From: Candidatus Thermoplasmatota archaeon
GTDB lineage: Archaea; Thermoplasmatota; Thermoplasmata; UBA10834
DNA: 52,657 nucleotides
Assembly: GCA_018814355.1 (NCBI GenBank)
Contig: JAHIZT010000061.1
Location: 1-52,657, forward strand
Direction of reading: 5' to 3'
The notes beneath the pieces were generated by a model that ran no database searches, was not told where the DNA came from, and saw only the letters and a list, made by a program, of their open reading frames with translations. Below, one piece after another: positions 1-7,550 of this stretch (position 1 is the first letter of the stretch; each line of letters begins with the position of its first letter). A program made the translations under genes and the position numbers.

Positions 1-10
1 CGTCTACGTA

Positions 11-125
11 CATTCCCTTGTTATTCTCTTGTCGTTTCTCTTGTCGCCCTGTTATCGTTTTTCTTATCAATCTCTTGTTGCTTTTCTTGTGGTTTTCTTG
101 CCAAATCTCTTGTTATTTTCTTGAG
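11..125. repeat. Degenerate pyrimidine-rich CTCTTGTT-type microrepeat
   Basis: On the plus strand this stretch is almost all C and T, interrupted by G in a recurring CTTGT or TCTCTTGTT element seen about eight times with irregular 8-14 base spacing. Units vary, so it is not a clean tandem array. No convincing gene lies in it: the only open frame (18-215) is a Cys/Leu/Phe-rich translation of the repeat. It could be an unstructured downstream region of a gene to the left or a relic repeat. Function unknown. Confidence 0.5.
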
Positions 126-256
126 CCAGTGTTTTCGCATGACAAGGTGTTTTGCACAGTGACCGCCTATTTCAATCGGCATTGGAGCCTAATCGAGCGA
201 AAAAAGAGGTTCTGACGAAGCGGGGGAGAGTTTCTTCAACAAAGAGACCAAAATTC

Positions 257-277
257 GAGTAGGACCGACACCTACTC
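257..277 (-). terminator. Hairpin terminator overlapping the stop codon of the wHTH gene
   Basis: Read on the minus strand, GAGTAGG and CCTACTC form a perfect 7-bp stem around a 7-base loop, followed by a T-rich run (GAATTTTGG, then TCTCTTTG). The TAG stop of the small winged-helix gene (272-274) lies inside the 5' arm. The position and T-rich tail fit a transcription end. Archaeal termination does not strictly need a hairpin, so the stem may instead protect the mRNA 3' end. Confidence 0.45.
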
Positions 278-490
278 TTTCACCCTTCTCTTCCCCTCAT
301 CTGTTATCATCCACTGGTTCTGTCTGCCAACTCGCTTGCCCTTAATCAATCGCTCGACGAGCAACTTGTACAGATGGACCTGAGCGGTGTTCCAAGAGCA
401 GCGGAGAGCCTTTGCTACCATCTCGGTTGTCACTGGCCAATCTTCCATGCGGAGGAACTTGAGGATCTTAAGGTCCGTCTGTTCTTTCAT
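272..490 (-). CDS. Small winged-helix DNA-binding protein
   Basis: This 72-residue protein is a single winged helix-turn-helix unit: a first helix with DLKILKFLRME, a recognition-helix region around VAKALRCSWNTAQVHLYKLL, and a wing with a Gly/Arg-rich strand (KGKRVGRQNQW) ending in ITDEG. Such stand-alone domains are common archaeal regulators of the ArsR/MarR-like type, but the target cannot be told. The ATG is preceded by AGGAG with 8-base spacing and by a TATA box about 55 bases upstream, so the start is well supported. It is transcribed divergently from the secreted-protein gene at 668 and may regulate it (inference). Confidence 0.75.
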   Translation of the reverse strand: MKEQTDLKILKFLRMEDWPVTTEMVAKALRCSWNTAQVHLYKLLVERLIKGKRVGRQNQWMITDEGKRRVKE

Positions 491-538
491 CTGTGATATC
501 TCCTAGCAGTGTCTCTTGAGCATATGACGTATAGTGAA

Positions 539-552
539 GGGAAATTTAATAC
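539..552 (-). promoter_or_regulatory. TATA box for the wHTH gene
   Basis: On the minus strand the sequence reads GTATTAAATTTCCC. The AT core is centred near 546, placing transcription start near 521 and giving a leader of about 30 bases that contains the AGGAG ribosome site. Confidence 0.5.
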
Positions 553-667
553 TTGGTCTTATGATTACTCATATGTTTGGACATAATCAAGTGTCGGAGT
601 CGCAGAGAGAGCCCGGGGATAACACTATCCCCCTGGCACATCAGGCGCGGAGGAAGAGGCGAGCAAG

Positions 668-1537
668 ATGGACGTGACAGACAGAGCAACTAGAGGAAGA
701 CCTCTCTCGCAGACAGATTTACGCGAAGGTGGGAGCAGGAATCGTTCGAAGAACATAGCATTCGCCCACAACCGGGCCATGATTCTGGCAGTCCTCATGT
801 CTCTTGTGTTCCCAATGATATCAATTCCTGCAGAGGTGGTGTCAGCAGCACAGACTACCGTGAACTACATCATGACAACAGAGGATCTCTTTCCGGAAAT
901 TCCGCGATTAGATGTCATAGTCCGGACCGACTGGAGCGTGCAGTATACCGCCAACGATGGATCAGGGGCACCAGGGACCTCTGTTTCCTATCCCGTTACG
1001 GCAACGGCCGGACCGGGTTCGATCACCGTCTGGTGGTGGTATAATGGTACGCTTATCCAGTACAGCAACAGTCGAACCATACCTCACAACGCCCCTATAG
1101 GTGACGAAGCAGACATTCCGCTTTACTCTGACGGCACCGTGACGATCTTGCTCACCATCCACGCTTCTATCGATGGCGTAATCACAAACACGGGTCCCGG
1201 ATCGGTTTCCCCGACTTACGTTAGCTGGACTTCGTGGGGCACACAGACATCTCAAGTATCGATCAATTCGGACGCACAGGATGGCCAGACCATAGCTCTC
1301 TCCACAGTTACGTCGTATGCACAGACTCTGACCGTCACTGTCACAATCACCTTTCCATCCGAAAGTTTCACGAGTTCCCCGGTCAGCAAGATGGCTGCTG
1401 GTGATGCACCAATAATGAATAGTGTGACTGTGACCGGATCAATGATTCCGGAGTTCAACGTGGTACTGCCAGTAGCGTTTGTTGCAATGCTGGTACTACT
1501 TCTCTGCAATAGAGAGCGGAGGAAGGTATCTGGGTAA
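668..1537 (+). CDS. Secreted or cell-surface protein with PEF-type C-terminal sorting tail
   Basis: No enzyme family is recognised. Residues 38-62 form a hydrophobic signal segment (MILAVLMSLVF...) ending near VVSAAQ. The rest, to about residue 255, is rich in Thr, Ser and Val with alternating strand-like patterns (VTVTVTITFPSE), typical of beta-sandwich surface proteins. The end has the tripartite layout IPEF (residues 260-263), about 18 hydrophobic residues, then an Arg/Lys cluster (RERRK), as in archaeosortase substrates. The same layout ends the proteins at 35477-37243 and 48073-51492. ATG 668 has GGAGG at a rather long spacing; ATG 779 (residue 38) would give a conventional signal peptide and may be the true start. 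Confidence 0.65.
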   Translation: MDVTDRATRGRPLSQTDLREGGSRNRSKNIAFAHNRAMILAVLMSLVFPMISIPAEVVSAAQTTVNYIMTTEDLFPEIPRLDVIVRTDWSVQYTANDGSGAPGTSVSYPVTATAGPGSITVWWWYNGTLIQYSNSRTIPHNAPIGDEADIPLYSDGTVTILLTIHASIDGVITNTGPGSVSPTYVSWTSWGTQTSQVSINSDAQDGQTIALSTVTSYAQTLTVTVTITFPSESFTSSPVSKMAAGDAPIMNSVTVTGSMIPEFNVVLPVAFVAMLVLLLCNRERRKVSG

Positions 1538-2215
1538 TACCGTCCAATTCACGAAGTTGACCTCTTCATTGATAATGCGTATCTGGGCAAGACTTTGAAC
1601 AGAGTATGTAAAGGATTTCGACTGCCTAACTCCGACTCCACCTAATTCCCCGACCTTCTCTTCCCTCCGTATATGCGGGTCTACGCCCGGCCTCAAGCCC
1701 ACTGGATTCTTCCGACCAATAGTGAAGATCCGCAATTCGTTGCAGGAACGAATCTTTCGCAAAGAGAGTAACGGAAGACGTTTGGGCACGTTCTCTTACA
1801 AAACTCAGAACCTCATTGTTAGAATTAGACCAGTATCGGGAATTCAAATCCCACGGTGCCCGCCTTCAGTTCAAATTGACTGAAAGGGCTTTCTGACATT
1901 TCTGGCTCTTGATGGGTTCGAGTCCCTTCGGGCCCAACACCGCAGTCTAGGAGCCAGCCTGTATCATCCTGCGGCCAATCTCACTAACATCCAGCCGGTA
2001 TTCCAGATTCAAACACGGCTCACTATGCCGCCGACTGCGGTCTGATCCCCTAGATTTGTTGATCAGCAACCAAGACTGGGGCAGAAGGCGACCCAATCGG
2101 GGTAGGTCATAAACAAAAGGGAAGAGGCGGGACACGCCTCTTCAATCTAGAGGTTTGGTGCATTCTCCTCGAAATCCAATCCTCGCTGATTAGAAATGAG
2201 CCAGAAGGTCAAAAG
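1538..2215. other. 678-bp gene-poor region with tRNA-like debris
   Basis: No open frame here looks like a gene; the short minus-strand frames are Arg/Ser-rich and lack start signals. Two stretches resemble tRNA ends. At 1914-1926 there is a near-perfect T-arm (GGG TTCGAGT CCC) followed by GGGCCCA. At 1856-1861 GTGCCC can pair with GGGCAC at 1784-1789 around a TTCAAAT loop. In neither case do the D and anticodon arms fold. An inverted repeat TTCAGT/ACTGAA lies at about 1865-1884. The region looks like decayed tRNA or integration-site material next to the intact tRNA-Pro. Confidence 0.4.
2109..2142 (-). terminator. Hairpin plus T-rich tract downstream of tRNA-Pro
   Basis: AAGAGGCG (2122-2129) and CGCCTCTT (2135-2142) form a perfect 8-bp stem with a 5-base loop. 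On the minus strand the stem is followed by CCCTTTTGTTTATG, a T-rich tract. It sits about 75 bases past the 3' end of the minus-strand tRNA, so it may end that transcript. Confidence 0.45.
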
Positions 2216-2289
2216 TGGGGTAGGCCGGATTTGAACCGACGGTCACGTGGTCCCGAACCACGGATCATACCAAGCTAGACCACTACCCC
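2216..2289 (-). tRNA. tRNA-Pro, anticodon CGG
   Basis: The minus strand folds as a complete 74-nt tRNA. The acceptor GGGGTAG pairs with CTACCCC (7 bp) and the discriminator base is A. The D-loop carries AGCTTGGTA with the GG pair. The anticodon stem CGTGG/CCACG encloses the loop TTCGGGA, giving anticodon CGG, which reads CCG proline codons. The T-stem GTCGG/CCGGC encloses TTCAAAT. No intron is seen, and CCA is not fully encoded (the tail reads A then CTTTT). Confidence 0.93.
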
Positions 2290-2322
2290 ATGATGTCAGG
2301 ACTCTTGGGGATAGAAGGGCCT

Positions 2323-2334
2323 CCTTATTAATCC
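2323..2334 (-). promoter_or_regulatory. TATA box for tRNA-Pro
   Basis: The minus strand reads GGATTAATAAGG about 39 bases before the first tRNA base, which fits an archaeal TATA box with a short 5' leader removed by RNase P. Confidence 0.45.
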
Positions 2335-2477
2335 TAACTCGCTCGCCCGTGCTCCATCCAAGGTCATAGAATTGCTTTGCTCTCACATGATGTTAAATGG
2401 AGAAGGACGGTCCTGCTTGTCATGCGAAATCGTGGCCAAGAAAACACGCATCCTTACGAGCCAGATGTAATCGTCTT

Positions 2478-2516
2478 TTGTCGATAATCATGTACGACAA
2501 ATTTAAATATCGACAA
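2478..2516 (+). promoter_or_regulatory. Promoter and probable autoregulatory operator of the mevalonate-operon regulator
   Basis: TTGTCGATA (2478-2486) and TATCGACAA (2508-2516) are a perfect 9-bp inverted repeat. A third half-site, ACGACAA, lies at 2494-2500. The right-hand arm abuts and overlaps the TATA box AAATTTAAATAT (2499-2510). The box centre is about 28 bases before ATG 2532, implying a leaderless transcript. A symmetric site placed over the TATA box suggests repression, most simply by the HTH protein encoded next (inference). Confidence 0.6.
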
Positions 2517-2531
2517 TCTTCTCCTACGCTC

Positions 2532-3215
2532 ATGCGGGACCAAGTCCGAGAGAAGATCGCAGGGGAGATTTGCCTTTCCGACGAGCCCGGCAAGACCATC
2601 CGAAAGTGGAGAGAACAGTTCAACATTTCTCAACAGGAGCTTTCGAAGCACCTTGGCGTCTCTCCTTCTGTGATAAGCGACTACGAAGCGGGGAGGAGGA
2701 AGTCTCCCGGCATCGTGACCGTCAGGAAGATCGTAGACGCGTTGCTCGACATCGACGAGAAGACCGGCGGGAGCATTATCAAGCAGTATTCGCTCGCCGC
2801 CAAGACCGACTCCATTATCTCCATAAAGGAGTTCGCCGTCGAAGTCCTCGCATCCGACCTCGTCAACAAGATCGAAGGCGAGAACCTCACACCTGCAATA
2901 TCCTTGGACAAGCACATCCACGGCTACACTGTAATAGACAGTGTCAGGGCCATCACATCTCTTAGCTCGTTCGATTATCTCAAGATCTACGGCTGGAGTA
3001 GCCAGAGGGCGCTGGTGTTCACCGGCGTCCGGTTCGGCCGGTCGCCCATGATAGCCATCCGGGCGCACCCGCTCAAGCCAGCCATGGTCGTCTACCAGAA
3101 ACCTGAGCAGGTGGACGAGCTCGCCATACGCTTGGCGGAGCTCGAAGGCATACCGTTGATTAGGACTCAGCTCGCGGTGAGCGAACTCGTCGAGGATCTC
3201 CACTCGCTGGGCTGA
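2532..3215 (+). CDS. HTH transcriptional regulator heading the HMG-CoA synthase operon
   Basis: A Cro/C1-type helix-turn-helix spans about residues 20-60 of this 227-residue protein (ISQQELSKHLGVSPSVISDYEAGRR). It is followed by a roughly 150-residue C-terminal domain of the kind in COG1709-type archaeal regulators, which are often encoded beside HMG-CoA synthase (family knowledge). I chose ATG 2532 because the TATA box at 2499-2510 would lie inside a longer reading frame; upstream in-frame starts at 2397 and 2490 precede or overlap the promoter. HMG-CoA synthase starts 18 bases downstream, so the two are probably cotranscribed. The C-terminal domain may sense a pathway metabolite, but nothing in the sequence proves it. 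Confidence 0.82.
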   Translation: MRDQVREKIAGEICLSDEPGKTIRKWREQFNISQQELSKHLGVSPSVISDYEAGRRKSPGIVTVRKIVDALLDIDEKTGGSIIKQYSLAAKTDSIISIKEFAVEVLASDLVNKIEGENLTPAISLDKHIHGYTVIDSVRAITSLSSFDYLKIYGWSSQRALVFTGVRFGRSPMIAIRAHPLKPAMVVYQKPEQVDELAIRLAELEGIPLIRTQLAVSELVEDLHSLG

Positions 3216-3233
3216 CCTGAAGGGGACATCCGC

Positions 3234-4286
3234 ATGAAAGTCGGAATCGTTAGTTATGGAGCGTACATCCCGCGCTACAGGATAACGCCCGAGGAGATCG
3301 GCAAGGTCTGGGGCGTCGATGGGAAGTCCATGAGCAAGGGCCTGATGATAAACTGCAAGTCGGTCCCGTCGCCCGACGAGGACACGATAACCATCTCGGT
3401 CGAGGCGGCCAGGAACATGATGAAGAGGTGCAGCGTGAATCCGCAGGACATCGGAGCTATCTATGTTGGTTCCGAGTCACACCCGTACGCTGTCAAGCCG
3501 ACGGGGACGATCGTCGCCGAGGCGATAGACGCCGCGCCGCATCTGACCGTCGCGGACTTCGAGTTCGCGTGCAAGGCAGGGACCGCTGCCATCCAGGCAT
3601 GCATGGGTCTCGTCGGCTCGGGCATGGTGAAGTACGGGGTGGCCATTGGCGCTGACACGTCCCAGGGAGCCCCCGGGGACGCGCTCGAATACTCCGCGTC
3701 CGCTGGTGGGGCTGCATTCCTGATCGGTTCTGAGAAGATGATCGCCACGCTCGAGCACACATACTCGTACACCACCGATACACCCGACTTCTGGAGGCGA
3801 GAGGGCCAGATGTATCCGAGGCATGGCGGCCGGTTCACCGGCGAGCCGGCGTACTTCAAGCATGTCGTGAGCGGCGCCAAAGGACTCATGGAGAGGACCG
3901 GGACGACCGCAAAGGATTACACATATGCCGTCTTCCACCAGCCGAACGGCAAGTTCCCGACCAGAGTCGCGAAGCAGTTGGGGTTTGCTGATCCACAGAT
4001 CATGACCGGGCTGCTGGCCCCAATGATTGGCAACACCTACTCAGGCGCTGTGCCTCTAGGTCTGGCCGCAATCCTGGACGAGGCCAAGCCGGGCGACCGG
4101 ATATGCGCAGTCGCGTACGGTTCCGGAGCGGGCTCTGACGCCTTCGATATCAAGGTCACGGACGAGATCGAGCACTTCCAGCGCTCGAGAGCACCGACGG
4201 TCAAGCAGCTTAACGACAACCTGAAGTTCCTGGACTACGCGACCTACGCGAAGTTCAGGGGCAAGATCACCCTGGGGAGTGAGTGA
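3234..4286 (+). CDS. mvaS: Hydroxymethylglutaryl-CoA synthase (archaeal type)
   Basis: The enzyme condenses acetoacetyl-CoA with acetyl-CoA to HMG-CoA, the committed step towards mevalonate and the isoprenoid chains of archaeal lipids. It has 350 residues, the usual archaeal length. The catalytic residues are visible: Glu81 in YVGSESHP, nucleophile Cys113 in EFACKAGT and His235 in [12 protein letters not shown]. In characterised archaea it forms a complex with the thiolase and DUF35 protein, and all three genes follow here with overlaps or single-base gaps. Nothing is unusual in this gene. Confidence 0.93.
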   Translation: MKVGIVSYGAYIPRYRITPEEIGKVWGVDGKSMSKGLMINCKSVPSPDEDTITISVEAARNMMKRCSVNPQDIGAIYVGSESHPYAVKPTGTIVAEAIDAAPHLTVADFEFACKAGTAAIQACMGLVGSGMVKYGVAIGADTSQGAPGDALEYSASAGGAAFLIGSEKMIATLEHTYSYTTDTPDFWRREGQMYPRHGGRFTGEPAYFKHVVSGAKGLMERTGTTAKDYTYAVFHQPNGKFPTRVAKQLGFADPQIMTGLLAPMIGNTYSGAVPLGLAAILDEAKPGDRICAVAYGSGAGSDAFDIKVTDEIEHFQRSRAPTVKQLNDNLKFLDYATYAKFRGKITLGSE

Positions 4287-4288
4287 AG

Positions 4289-5455
4289 ATGAGACGAGTC
4301 GCAGTCATAGGCATCGGGGCCACCGAGTTCGGCGAGCTCTGGGACGAGTCGTTCAGAGACATGGGTATACAGGCCGGTCTCGCAGCCGTCGCTGACGCTA
4401 ACATCTCCGCGGACAGGATCGACGCCCTGTACGTTGGCAACATGTCCGCCGGGAGGTTCATCGAGCAGGAGCACATAGGCGCCTTGATAGCAGACTACAC
4501 TGGCCTCGCGAGGGATCACATACCCGCCACGAGGGTCGAGGCCGCGGGCGCTTCTGGGGGCCTTGCGCTGAGGCAGGGTTTCATGGCCGTCGCATCCGGC
4601 CTCCATGACATAGTCGTCGTCGGAGGCGCCGAGAAGATGACCGATGTGAGCGACCTCGAATCGGCCATGATACAGTCCTCAGCAGCTGACCAGGAATGGG
4701 AGACCGTGCTCGGGGCAACATTCCCCGCTCTGCACGCGCTCATCGCCAAGAGGCATATGCACGAGTTCGGAACCACCAGAGAGCAGCTGGCGGATGTCGC
4801 TGTCAAGAACCACAAGCACGGTTCTCTGAACCCGAAGGCCCAGTTCCAGAGGGAGATCACCAGGGAGACCGTTCTCGGCTCGCCATTAGTGTCGTCTCCG
4901 CTAAGAGTCTTCGACTGCGCCCCGAGCTCGGACGGCGCTGCAGCCGTGGTCCTGTGTCCACTGGACATTGCCAAGAAGTTCACTGAGATCCCGGTCGAGA
5001 TCGTCGGCTCGGGCCAGGCGAGCGACACACTTTCTCTCCACGACCGGAAGGACATCTGCACGATGGAGGCTACAAAGGTGGCCGCAAAGCGCGCGTTCAC
5101 CATGGCCAACCTGACCACGAAGGATGTGGATGTTGCCGAGATCCACGATAACTTCACGATAAGCGAGATACTGGCTATCGAGGACCTCGGGTTCTTCAAG
5201 AAGGGCGAGGGCGGCAAGGCCACGGAGGCCGGACTAACGGGCCTCGAGGGCGAGATAGCCGTCAACACATCCGGTGGCTTGAAGGCCAGAGGCGACCCGA
5301 TCGGCGCGACCGGGCTCGCTCAGACGGTCGAGATAGTGGCCCAGCTCAGGGGCAAGGCGGACAAGAGACAGGTCAAGGATGCGATGGTAGGACTTGCTCA
5401 CAACGTGGGCGGGACCGGCGCGACCGTGGTCGTGCATCTCTTCAGGAGGGCTTGA
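4289..5455 (+). CDS. Acetoacetyl-CoA thiolase of the mevalonate complex, catalytic Cys replaced by Gly
   Basis: This thiolase-fold protein of 388 residues should make acetoacetyl-CoA from two acetyl-CoA and pass it to HMG-CoA synthase. Thiolase His motifs are present (EIHDNF and the C-terminal [14 protein letters not shown]). The usual nucleophile loop CASG reads GASG: the codon at 4547-4549 is GGC, not TGC. A single T-to-G change would explain it, so either the base call is wrong, the enzyme is a non-catalytic scaffold, or acetoacetyl-CoA comes from another thiolase. ATG 4289 is preferred (GGAG 9 bases upstream); GTG 4283 would overlap the HMG-CoA synthase stop by 4 bases. The DUF35 gene follows after one base. 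Confidence 0.88.
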   Translation: MRRVAVIGIGATEFGELWDESFRDMGIQAGLAAVADANISADRIDALYVGNMSAGRFIEQEHIGALIADYTGLARDHIPATRVEAAGASGGLALRQGFMAVASGLHDIVVVGGAEKMTDVSDLESAMIQSSAADQEWETVLGATFPALHALIAKRHMHEFGTTREQLADVAVKNHKHGSLNPKAQFQREITRETVLGSPLVSSPLRVFDCAPSSDGAAAVVLCPLDIAKKFTEIPVEIVGSGQASDTLSLHDRKDICTMEATKVAAKRAFTMANLTTKDVDVAEIHDNFTISEILAIEDLGFFKKGEGGKATEAGLTGLEGEIAVNTSGGLKARGDPIGATGLAQTVEIVAQLRGKADKRQVKDAMVGLAHNVGGTGATVVVHLFRRA

Positions 5456-5456
5456 G

Positions 5457-5873
5457 ATGGCGACGGCACCGAGGTTCTGGAGGGAGAACGAGAGCAGGTA
5501 CAACCTCATGGGCATCAAGTGCAACAGCTGCGGAAGGCACTTCTTCCCGCCGAGGGCGATATGCCCGGTCTGCCACAGGAAGAGCGTGGGTAAGATAGAA
5601 CGCGTGAAGCTGAAGGGAGAGGGCAAGATATTCTCCTTCACCGAGGTCCAGGATGGCCTCGAGGAACTCAATCTGCAGAAGCCGTACATAGTCGCCATGG
5701 TAGAGCTGGACGAGGGCGCGAGGGTCACGGGCCAGATCATCGACTGCGACGCGTGCGACATCAGCATAGGCACGCCCGTCAGGGCCACTCTGAGGAAGCT
5801 CAGCGAGGAGGGTCCGTCCGGAGTCATCCACTACGGCTACAAGTTCGTGCCTATAAGAGAGAAAGCTCCTTAA
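5457..5873 (+). CDS. DUF35 zinc-ribbon/OB-fold scaffold of the thiolase-HMGCS complex
   Basis: A 138-residue protein with a zinc ribbon (Cys22, Cys25, Cys36, Cys39) followed by an OB-fold-like region rich in beta strands (GKIFSFTEVQD, YIVAMVELDEGARVTGQI). In archaea, members of this family bridge thiolase and HMG-CoA synthase so that acetoacetyl-CoA is channelled between them. The ATG lies one base after the thiolase stop, with GGAGGG 7 bases upstream, so coexpression is certain on layout. The frame is also open upstream from 5394, but that overlaps the thiolase and lacks a better start signal. Confidence 0.9.
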   Translation: MATAPRFWRENESRYNLMGIKCNSCGRHFFPPRAICPVCHRKSVGKIERVKLKGEGKIFSFTEVQDGLEELNLQKPYIVAMVELDEGARVTGQIIDCDACDISIGTPVRATLRKLSEEGPSGVIHYGYKFVPIREKAP

Positions 5874-5937
5874 TAGCCGCCATCAACTTCAGGTATGACT
5901 AGGCGGATACGCGCTCCGAACAAGTTGGCGGTCTTGC

Positions 5938-7491
5938 ATGACGGATCCAGGTAATCGTTCAAAGGACGTCGTCAGATTGGATGGCGACAGCCTGACTGTG
6001 GAGAAGGTCGTTCGAGTTGCACGCGAGTTTGCCAAGGTGGAGCTCGCGCCTGCTGCCAGGGACCGGATGGCCAAGTCCAGGAAGGCGCTCGAGAAGCTTG
6101 TTGAGGACGGCAGGACCATCTATGCGATAAACACGGGCGTGGGCGAGCTCGTGGATGTCAGGATCCCGCCAGAAGAGCTGAAGAACCTCCAGGTCAACCT
6201 TATCAGAAGCCACGCCTGCGGCGTGGGAGAGCGATATCCAGTCGAGATAGCGAGGGCGATGATGCTCCTCCGGGCGAACGCGCTCGCGAAAGGGTATTCA
6301 GGCGTGAGGCCAGACATCGTCAGAATGCTCGTCGACATGCTCAACCGCAGAGTGCACCCGATGGTGCCAAGGCAAGGCTCTGTTGGCGCGAGCGGCGACC
6401 TGGTGATGCTCGCGCACCTCGGCCTTGTTATGATCGGCGAGGGTGAGGCGGACGCAGGCCACGGTCTGGAAGCCGGAGCAAGCGCGCTGAAGAGGAAGAA
6501 ACTATCCCCCGTTTCGCTCGAGCCCAAGGAGGCGATCTCGCTCATCAACGGAACGCAGGCCATGGGTGCTGTGGGCGTCCTGACAGTCAAGGATGCTGCA
6601 GTCATCGCAGACAACGCCCAGATAGCCGCCTCCATGTCCCTCGAGGCGTTGAAAGGGACATCCTCTGCCTTCGACCTGAGGATATCACAGGTCAGGCCTC
6701 ACAAGGGCCAGCTCCATGTTTCCAGGAACATGCTCTCGCTACTCCAAGGGAGCGAGATCATGGTCTCTCACCACGACTGCCCGAAGGTCCAGGACGCGTA
6801 TTCTCTGCGTTGTGTTCCTCAGGTCATCGGCGCCAGCATTGATGCCATCTGGTACGCTCATGACGTCCTTGGCGTCGAGATGAACTCCGCCACGGACAAT
6901 CCCCTCTTCTTCCCTGATGATGGCATGGTCATATCCGGCGGCAACTTCCACGGACAACCGCTGGCTCTTGCGATGGACTTCCTTGGACTTGCGGTCCACG
7001 AGCTCGGAAGCTTTTCCGAGAGAAGGACCGCCCGGATGGTGGACGACAAGCTGAGCGGTCTGCCGGCGTTTTTGACCAGGCATGGAGGAGTGAGTTCTGG
7101 CCTAATGGTGCCCCAGTACGTGGCGGCGTCCATAGTCTCCGAGAACAAGATCCTCGTGCATCCAGCCTCCGCAGATTCCATTCCCACGAGCGCCAACCAG
7201 GAGGACCACAATAGCATGGGCGCGACAGCTGCTTGGAAGGCCCGCATTATAGCCGAGAATGTCAGACGTGTGATCGCGATCGAGATGATCACGGCAGCAC
7301 AGGGCATCGATTTCATACATCTATCAAGCAGCCCCGCAATCGAGAAGGTAAAAGGGGCACTTCGCCGGGAAGTCCCACCTATCGAGGAGGACAGGTCTTT
7401 GACCAGGGAGATCGAGAAGGTTGCGGATATGATCTCGCAGGGCGTCTTCGTCCAGGCCGCCGAGAGCGCCTGTGGATTCCTGCGTGCGTGA
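5938..7491 (+). CDS. hutH: Histidine ammonia-lyase
   Basis: The enzyme converts histidine to urocanate and ammonia, the first step of histidine breakdown. It is 517 residues long, as usual for the family. The Ala-Ser-Gly triad that cyclises to the MIO cofactor is at residues 151-153 (GSVGASGDL), and the N-terminal Tyr motif is at YAINTGVGE (residues 62-70). FRRTA-like and NQEDHNSMG segments of the aromatic lyase fold are also present. Family members acting on other aromatic amino acids exist, so histidine specificity is an inference. It is supported by formimidoyltransferase and cyclodeaminase genes about 8 kb away. No urocanase or imidazolonepropionase gene is in the window. A TATA-like CCTTAATAG overlaps the end of the DUF35 gene. 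Confidence 0.88.
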   Translation: MTDPGNRSKDVVRLDGDSLTVEKVVRVAREFAKVELAPAARDRMAKSRKALEKLVEDGRTIYAINTGVGELVDVRIPPEELKNLQVNLIRSHACGVGERYPVEIARAMMLLRANALAKGYSGVRPDIVRMLVDMLNRRVHPMVPRQGSVGASGDLVMLAHLGLVMIGEGEADAGHGLEAGASALKRKKLSPVSLEPKEAISLINGTQAMGAVGVLTVKDAAVIADNAQIAASMSLEALKGTSSAFDLRISQVRPHKGQLHVSRNMLSLLQGSEIMVSHHDCPKVQDAYSLRCVPQVIGASIDAIWYAHDVLGVEMNSATDNPLFFPDDGMVISGGNFHGQPLALAMDFLGLAVHELGSFSERRTARMVDDKLSGLPAFLTRHGGVSSGLMVPQYVAASIVSENKILVHPASADSIPTSANQEDHNSMGATAAWKARIIAENVRRVIAIEMITAAQGIDFIHLSSSPAIEKVKGALRREVPPIEEDRSLTREIEKVADMISQGVFVQAAESACGFLRA

Positions 7492-7550
7492 GGCGATAGG
7501 TACTTGGAACCGATTGCTCTTGACTTGCTGAACTATCACTAGGTGGACAC

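Noticed and set aside
18-215. 65-residue open frame rich in Cys, Leu and Phe
   Set aside because: It is only the translation of the pyrimidine-rich repeat, with no start signal or domain.
1784-1862. Possible tRNA with GGGCAC/GTGCCC acceptor
   Set aside because: The T-arm stem mispairs and neither a D-arm nor an anticodon arm folds; kept only as debris.
1856-1936. Possible tRNA with GGGTTCGAGTCCC T-arm
   Set aside because: The acceptor has a mismatch, the D-loop lacks GG and no 5-bp anticodon stem is found.
2454-3203. 249-residue frame antisense to the HTH gene
   Set aside because: Shadow of the G+C-rich coding strand; the plus frame has a clear HTH domain.
4516-5268. 250-residue frame antisense to the thiolase
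   Set aside because: Shadow frame, Ser/Ala-rich without domain.
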